Position numbers and translations under genes: made by a program | Shown: in pieces, positions 58,890 through 64,000 of the stretch | Position numbering within the stretch: the first letter of the stretch is position 1 | How the letters are laid out: the number at the start of each line of letters is the position of its first letter | Assembly (NCBI RefSeq): GCF_900163715.1 | Contig: NZ_FWFF01000017.1 | Coordinates: 434,001-498,000, forward strand | From: Brevibacterium yomogidense | GTDB taxonomy: Bacteria > Actinomycetota > Actinomycetes > Actinomycetales > Brevibacteriaceae | DNA: 64,000 nucleotides | Direction: 5' to 3' | The notes under the pieces: generated by a model | Database searches by the model: none | What the model saw: the letters and a program-made list of their open reading frames with translations, nothing else | What the model was told of the DNA's origin: nothing

Positions 58890-59093
58890 ATGGCTGTTCC
58901 AAAGCGCAAGCTGTCGCGCAGCAACACGCGCCACCGTCGCTCGGCATGGAAGGCCAAGGCTCCGGCGCTGGTCAAGACCGTCGAGAACGGCCGCGTCGTG
59001 TACTCGCGCCCCCACCAGGCCAAGGTGGTCGAGGATTCGGCCGGTACGCCGCTGTTCCTCGAGTACAAGGGTCGCAAGGTCGCTGACGTCTGA
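58890..59093 (+). CDS. rpmF: 50S ribosomal protein L32
   Basis: This is the 67-residue large-subunit protein L32. The N-terminus [20 protein letters not shown] is diagnostic. The four cysteines of the zinc-ribbon form are absent, so this is the zinc-independent (C-minus) version. AGAAGGAG lies upstream. It is cotranscribed with the DUF177 gene and followed by rnc after seven bases. Confidence 0.97.
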   Translation: MAVPKRKLSRSNTRHRRSAWKAKAPALVKTVENGRVVYSRPHQAKVVEDSAGTPLFLEYKGRKVADV

Positions 59094-59100
59094 TCTCAGC

Positions 59101-59811
59101 ATGACTGACGAGAGACTCACGGGTCTCACTGAGCGTCTCGGGGTCGATATCGACCCCGAGACGCTTCGTCTTGCCCTCACACACCGCTCGTTCGCGTTCG
59201 AGCAGGGCGGCATCCCCACGAACGAACGACTCGAGTTCCTGGGGGACTCCGTGCTGCAGCTGGTCGCCACTGAGTCGCTGTACCTGGACAACCCGGACCT
59301 GCCCGAAGGTCGACTCGCGAAGATGCGCGCTGCGGTGGTCAACACCCGCGCGCTCGCATCCATCGCCCGCCGCCACGACGTGGGGTCGGTGCTGCTGCTG
59401 GGCAAGGGCGAGGACGCGACCGGTGGGCGCGACAAGGACTCGATCCTCGCCGACACCGTCGAAGCGCTCATCGGCGCCTGCTACGTGAGCTGCGGCCCGG
59501 AGCCCGCCTTCGCGCTGGTGCACCGCCTCATCGACTCCATGCTCACCGACGCCGTCACCCTGGGCGCGGGCATGGACTACAAGACGACCTTGCAGGAGGC
59601 TTCCGCCGACCTGTCGCTGGGCACAGTCCACTACGAGGTGACCGGGGACGGCCCCGCGCACGCTCGCGTGTTCACCGCGGTCGCCAGCACGGGCGGCACG
59701 GTGTGGGGACGCGGAGACGGGTCCTCGAAGAAGGCTGCGGAGGCGGTCGCCGCGGAGGCAGCCATGCAGGCCATCTCCGCCGCGCATCCCGACTACTCCC
59801 GACGTGCCTGA
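59101..59811 (+). CDS. rnc: Ribonuclease III
   Basis: This double-strand-specific RNase processes rRNA and mRNA. It has 236 residues. The catalytic signature is NERLEFLGDSVLQLVATESL, the second metal-ligand region is KDSILADTVEALIGACYV, and the C-terminal dsRNA-binding domain starts DYKTTLQEASADLSLGTVHY and has GDGSSKKAAEAVAAEAA. It overlaps the mutM start by eight bases. Confidence 0.97.
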   Translation: MTDERLTGLTERLGVDIDPETLRLALTHRSFAFEQGGIPTNERLEFLGDSVLQLVATESLYLDNPDLPEGRLAKMRAAVVNTRALASIARRHDVGSVLLLGKGEDATGGRDKDSILADTVEALIGACYVSCGPEPAFALVHRLIDSMLTDAVTLGAGMDYKTTLQEASADLSLGTVHYEVTGDGPAHARVFTAVASTGGTVWGRGDGSSKKAAEAVAAEAAMQAISAAHPDYSRRA

Positions 59812-60727
59812 GCTTCCCGAAGTCGAATCCGTCCGCCGCGGACTCGAGGACTGGGTCACCGGGACGCGTGTGACGGCCGCCCGCGTGTTGGACCCGCGGA
59901 TCCTCGGCACCACCTCCCAGCGCCGCATCCCGCCCGAGGCCGTCGGTGCCTTCGCCGAGGCCGTCGCCGGCATCTCCCTACGGGCGCCTGAGCGCCGCGG
60001 CAAGTTCCTCTGGGTGCCGTTCGACCGGCCCGACCGTTCCGAGACTCGGTCGCAGCTCCCGTCATCGGCGCTGACGCTGCATCTGGGGATGAGCGGACAG
60101 CTCCGCGTCCACGCGCCCCAGGATGAGCTCCACCGCCATACCCGCGCCGTGCTCACACTGGAGCGTGCAGAAGGCCTGCGCGAACTGCGCTTCCTCGATC
60201 AGCGGATCTTCGGCCACATCGGGGTGGATGATCTGGTGCAGGACGGCCCGGACGCAGTGCCCCGCGGCAGCTCCCACATCGCCCGCGACCCCCTCGACGT
60301 CCACTGGGACGCTGAAGCGACGGCACGGGTCGTCCAGCGGTCCGGCTCCGCACTCAAGTCGGTGCTCATGAACCAGGCCGTGGTGAGCGGGATCGGCAAC
60401 ATCTATGCGGACGAAGCGCTCCATCGAGCCCGCGTGCACCCCCAGTCGATCCCGTCGCGCATGAGGATCTCCCGCATCCGCCGCGTCCTTGAGGAATCGC
60501 GCATCGTGATGCTCGAAGCGCTCGCGCAGGGCGGCACCAGCTTCGATGAGCTCTACGTCCATGTGAACGGCGAATCCGGCTACTTCGAGCGCTCGCTGCG
60601 CGTGTACGGACGGGTGGGGCGACCCTGCGGCGACTGCGGCGAGACTGTGCGCCGCATCGTGGTGGGCGCCCGCGGCACGCACTTCTGTCCGCGGTGCCAA
60701 CCGGCCCAGCGTCCGCGTCGCCCATGA
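59804..60727 (+). CDS. mutM: Formamidopyrimidine-DNA glycosylase
   Basis: This base-excision repair enzyme removes 8-oxoguanine and formamidopyrimidines. It has 307 residues. The N-terminal catalytic PELPEVESVRRGLE (Pro2, Glu3) requires the GTG at 59804, giving (M)PELPEVE. The H2TH region includes LMNQAVVSGIGNIYADEALH, and the zinc finger is CGDCGETVRRIVVGARGTHF then CPRCQ with all four Cys. It overlaps rnc by eight bases. Confidence 0.97.
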   Translation: MPELPEVESVRRGLEDWVTGTRVTAARVLDPRILGTTSQRRIPPEAVGAFAEAVAGISLRAPERRGKFLWVPFDRPDRSETRSQLPSSALTLHLGMSGQLRVHAPQDELHRHTRAVLTLERAEGLRELRFLDQRIFGHIGVDDLVQDGPDAVPRGSSHIARDPLDVHWDAEATARVVQRSGSALKSVLMNQAVVSGIGNIYADEALHRARVHPQSIPSRMRISRIRRVLEESRIVMLEALAQGGTSFDELYVHVNGESGYFERSLRVYGRVGRPCGDCGETVRRIVVGARGTHFCPRCQPAQRPRRP

Positions 60728-60782
60728 CGGCCGCTCCCGAACCACCACGACCGGCGTCCCGTCTCGCTAGACTCGACTCACC

Positions 60783-63700
60783 ATGCATCTGAAGACCCTC
60801 ACCCTGCGCGGATTCAAATCGTTCGCGTCGGCGACGAAGCTCGAGCTCGAGCCCGGCATCACCTGTGTGGTGGGCCCGAACGGATCGGGCAAGTCGAACG
60901 TCGTCGATGCGCTCGCGTGGGTGATGGGCGAGCAGGGCGCGAAGAACCTGCGCGGCGGCAAGATGGAGGACGTCATCTTCGCCGGCACCGTGAAGAAGCA
61001 GGCGCTGGGACGCGCAGAGGTCGCACTGACGATCGACAACACCGACGGTGCGCTGCCGATCGACTACACGGAGGTCACGATCTCCCGGACCCTGTTCCGT
61101 TCCGGCGGCAGCGAGTACAGGGTGAACGGCGAGCCTGCTCGCCTGCTGGACATCCAGGAGCTGCTGAGCGATTCCGGTCTGGGCAAGGAGATGCACGTCA
61201 TCGTCGGCCAGGGCCGCCTCGACGCGATCCTCCACGCGGACCCGTTCGAGCGCCGCGGCTTCATCGAAGAGGCAGCGGGCGTGCTCAAGCACCGCAAGCG
61301 GAAGGAGAAGGCGCTCCGGAAGCTCACGGGACTGCAGACGAACCTCGATCGGCTCTCCGACCTGCGCTCCGAGCTCGCGCGTCAGCTGGGCCCGCTGGGC
61401 AGGCAGGCGAAGGCCGCGCAGCGCGCCCAGATCGTGCAGGCCGTGCTGCGCGACGCGACCGCCCGACTGCTCGCGGATGACCTGGTCCAGACCCAGGCGC
61501 GGATCGCCGCGACGACGCCGGACCACGATCCCGCAGAGCGCAGGCGGGCCCAGGAGGAGCGCGTCCGACTGCTCGATGAGGAGATCGGGGAGGCGGAGGC
61601 GGCTCGTCGCTCCTTCGATACCCAGACGGACGCGGTGCATGAGCGGCGCACGACGATCGCGGCGCAGCACACCAGGGCAGGGGCACTCGCCCAGCGCGCG
61701 GGCGACCGCGTCAGCATGCTCCGGTCCGCGGCAGAGCAGCAGCGGCCCGCCGGCGAATCCCCGGACGCACTGCGCGGCCGGGCGGAGCGCTTCGAGGCGG
61801 AGCACGGCGAGGCGGAGTCCGACGCCGAGCAGCGCCGCACGACCCTCGCCGACCTCACCGCGGAGAAGGAGGACGTCGACGCGCGACTCGCCGCCGCAGA
61901 GCGCGAACTCGCCGCTGAGCGCGCCCGGATCGCCGCACGCATGAAGCACCGGGCGGAGCTGGCATCCGCCGTCGCCGTCGCCCAGCGCACGCTCGCCCAC
62001 GCGGAGTCTGCGATCAGCTCACTCGAGGCGGAGTCGTCCGGGTCGGACGAGCAGATCGAGCGAGCCGAGGCCGCAGTCGCAGCCGCACGAGATCGGCTCA
62101 CTGCGACGGAGGCGGGCGAATCCTCGCTGGACGAGGACCACACCGCCGCAGCGAAGGCGGTCGCCGGCCTCGAGGAGGAGCGCACGGCGCTCGTCGACGA
62201 CCGGTCTGCCTGCCAGGCTGAGCTCGTCGGCCTGCGTGCGAAGGCCGAGGGACAGCGCGCCAGCAGTCGCCTCACCGCCGAACTGACCGATCTCGTCGAT
62301 GCGGGACTGCCGGGTCTGCGCGGCGCCGTCGCGCAGCACCTGCGGATCGTTCCCGGCTGCGAGGTGGCGGTCACGGCGGCTATCGGCACGCTCTCCAGCG
62401 CCGTGCTCACGGAGGACCGCGCGTCCGCTCTGGCCCTGCTCGACTACGTGGGGGAGGAGGGCCTCGTCGATGTCCTCCATCCGCGAGCCGGCGCATCGCA
62501 GTCGACCGCAGCGTCCTCCCGCTCAGAAGCGGGGCAGCAGGCATCCGTTCGATCCGCGGCCCCTGTGCCCACCGCAGAGGCGGCTCCCCAGCCGGATGCG
62601 ACCCTCCCCGCAGCCTCGGCCGTCACTGCCTCCGCTCCTGACCTCGCAGAGGCCCTCGCCGGACTGCTGACCGACATCACGCTCGCCGGGTCCCGCGATG
62701 CGGCGCTCGCACGGCTCGATGAGCATCCGCGGGAGACCGTCATCGCACTCGACGGCACCGTGTACGCGGACGGCCGCGCAGCGCGTGCCGGGTCGCCGGA
62801 GGCCGGCCAGATCGCCGCCCGCGCCGCTCTCGACGAGACGCTCGCCGCGATGGATGAGGCTGAGACGCGCATCAGCGACCTGGACGAGCGGATCGCGGCG
62901 TTCGACGAACCGCTGGCCGCCGCGCGGGAACGGGAGAGGACCGCGATGGCGGCGCTCCACGAATCCGACGCCGCGATCATGGCCGCCGGCGAGGAGCTCG
63001 CCCGCGCGACCGGTGAGCTCGAACGGCTCGGAGCGCGGGCCTCGGCGACGGCGGACTCACTCACGCAGGCGGCGAAGCGCAGGGAGGCCGCGGTCGCGGA
63101 ACTCGAGGGTGCCCGCAGGGCGGTCGCGGACGACGAGGCCGACGGCGACGATCAGGATGAGCCGGACACCGCCGTGCGCGACGAGCTGGCGGACGCGCGC
63201 GTCGCGATGGGCGAGCGGACCGTCGACGCACGGGTCGGACTGCGGAGCGCCGAGGACCGGGTGACCTTCCTGGCGGACCGCATCCGCTCGCTGCGCCGCC
63301 AGGCGGACCAGGAGGAGGCGGCCCGCGCACAGGCCGCGCGCACGGCGGAGGCGCGCAGGCGCCAGGCCGATGCGGCGGGGGAGATCGCGAGGATCGCAGC
63401 GGCCGTGGCCGAACGCGTGGGCGTGTGGCAGCAGGAGGCCGAGGCCGCTCTCGCGGAGCGCTCCGGCGAGCGCCGGCGCCTCGAGGAGGCCGTGGCAGGA
63501 CTCCGCGCACGCCGAGCGGAGGCCGCGGACGACCTCGCGAAGGCGGCGGATGCGGAGCACGAGGCCCGGCTCGCCCGCGAGCGTCACCTCCTCCACCTCG
63601 AGGAGCTCGAGCGGCGTGCCGTCGACGACGTCGGCCTGTCCGCGGAGAACCTCATCGAGCAGTTCGGCCCGCATCTCCCGGTGCCGGTCCTCGACCCACG

Positions 63701-64000
63701 GCCCGGAGACGGCGGCGCGGCTGCGGGCCAGTCAGCCGCTGCAGCCCAGTCAGACGAGGCAGACGAAGTGGGCGAGGCCGACGAGGTCCCCTCCCAGCCG
63801 TACGTGCGCGCGGACGTGGAGAGGACCCTGGCGAAGGCGAAGAAGGAGCGCTCCTCGATCGGACAGGTCAACCCGCTGGCGCTCGAGGAGTTCGCGGCGC
63901 TGCAGGAGAGGCACGACTACCTCGAGAAGCAGATCACGGACGTGGAGCGGACCCGCGAGGAGTTGATGGGGCTCGTCGAGGACGTCGACCGCCACGTGCA
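60783..64000 (+). CDS. smc: Chromosome segregation protein SMC (partial, C-terminus outside window)
   Basis: This is the condensin ATPase; 1072 codons are in the window. Walker A is VVGPNGSGKSNVVDALAWVM near residues 31-50, followed by the Q-loop region GEQGAKNLRGGKMEDVIFAG and HVIVGQGRLDAILHADPFER. A long coiled coil (about 165-500) leads to the hinge starting LVDAGLPGLRGAVAQHLRIV near 503. Within the hinge, about residues 567-620, is an Ala/Ser/Pro insertion not expected in the family. A returning coiled coil follows, with an acidic insertion (DEADEVGEADEVPSQ) near residue 995. The second ATPase half lies beyond the window. TAGACT nine bases before the ATG may be its -10. Confidence 0.96.
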   Translation, partial: MHLKTLTLRGFKSFASATKLELEPGITCVVGPNGSGKSNVVDALAWVMGEQGAKNLRGGKMEDVIFAGTVKKQALGRAEVALTIDNTDGALPIDYTEVTISRTLFRSGGSEYRVNGEPARLLDIQELLSDSGLGKEMHVIVGQGRLDAILHADPFERRGFIEEAAGVLKHRKRKEKALRKLTGLQTNLDRLSDLRSELARQLGPLGRQAKAAQRAQIVQAVLRDATARLLADDLVQTQARIAATTPDHDPAERRRAQEERVRLLDEEIGEAEAARRSFDTQTDAVHERRTTIAAQHTRAGALAQRAGDRVSMLRSAAEQQRPAGESPDALRGRAERFEAEHGEAESDAEQRRTTLADLTAEKEDVDARLAAAERELAAERARIAARMKHRAELASAVAVAQRTLAHAESAISSLEAESSGSDEQIERAEAAVAAARDRLTATEAGESSLDEDHTAAAKAVAGLEEERTALVDDRSACQAELVGLRAKAEGQRASSRLTAELTDLVDAGLPGLRGAVAQHLRIVPGCEVAVTAAIGTLSSAVLTEDRASALALLDYVGEEGLVDVLHPRAGASQSTAASSRSEAGQQASVRSAAPVPTAEAAPQPDATLPAASAVTASAPDLAEALAGLLTDITLAGSRDAALARLDEHPRETVIALDGTVYADGRAARAGSPEAGQIAARAALDETLAAMDEAETRISDLDERIAAFDEPLAAARERERTAMAALHESDAAIMAAGEELARATGELERLGARASATADSLTQAAKRREAAVAELEGARRAVADDEADGDDQDEPDTAVRDELADARVAMGERTVDARVGLRSAEDRVTFLADRIRSLRRQADQEEAARAQAARTAEARRRQADAAGEIARIAAAVAERVGVWQQEAEAALAERSGERRRLEEAVAGLRARRAEAADDLAKAADAEHEARLARERHLLHLEELERRAVDDVGLSAENLIEQFGPHLPVPVLDPRPGDGGAAAGQSAAAAQSDEADEVGEADEVPSQPYVRADVERTLAKAKKERSSIGQVNPLALEEFAALQERHDYLEKQITDVERTREELMGLVEDVDRHV

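Overview
This window is chromosomal DNA from a very GC-rich Gram-positive bacterium, almost certainly an actinobacterium and most likely of the Micrococcales type; I cannot fix the genus from sequence alone. The evidence is dense codon-biased coding, many GTG starts, a typical actinobacterial order of core genes (ddl, DUF3515, thiL, DAK2 protein, recG, rsmD, coaD, DUF177, rpmF, rnc, mutM, smc), an IclR regulator divergent from leuCD, and a maltokinase N-cap protein. No phage, IS element, transposase or CRISPR array is visible. Both window ends cut genes: an FtsX-type permease on the left and smc on the right.

Layout. 1-7110 (minus strand): a sensor kinase and response regulator followed by a MacB-like ABC ATPase and FtsX permease, then a PadR repressor with its membrane partner. 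7266-20547: serA, an Nramp-like transporter, a CitE-like lyase, leuB, ilvE, a zinc-ribbon/MBL-like protein, an alpha/beta hydrolase, an MFS transporter and a CopB-type copper ATPase. 20586-32739: an S9 peptidase, a GntR/ABC exporter operon, lipoate ligase, thyX plus a maltokinase-cap protein, a zinc alcohol dehydrogenase, a conserved protein of unknown function, and malate dehydrogenase divergent from a LysR gene. 32840-38833: a small membrane protein, an HrpB helicase, a FAH-family hydrolase, gltX and tRNA-Gln. 38878-47560: tRNA-Glu, the IclR regulator of leucine synthesis, leuCD, murA, plsC, gpsA, a PEBP-family protein and ddl. 47582-64000: DUF3515 lipoprotein, thiL, a DAK2 protein, recG, rsmD, an ehuBCDA-like amino-acid/ectoine importer, coaD, DUF177, rpmF, rnc, mutM and smc.

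The genes make a housekeeping region: leucine/branched-chain and serine synthesis, cell-wall and phospholipid precursors, cofactors (thiamine, CoA, lipoate), DNA repair and chromosome segregation, with several regulated transport modules between them.

The most unusual structure is not a gene. (1) Three long palindromes with identical GAGTGAGTGCAA ends and covarying inner stems each sit in a tail-to-tail intergenic region. (2) Many genes have their 3' end, including the stop codon, tandemly duplicated downstream, and related in-frame repeats expand linkers and tails of proteins, including the ATP-lid of the sensor kinase. (3) At least fourteen genes carry a TANNNT -10 box 6-7 bases before the start codon, which predicts leaderless mRNAs. 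Several operators (PadR, CsoR-like, YtrA-like, leucine-regulon) are readable directly.
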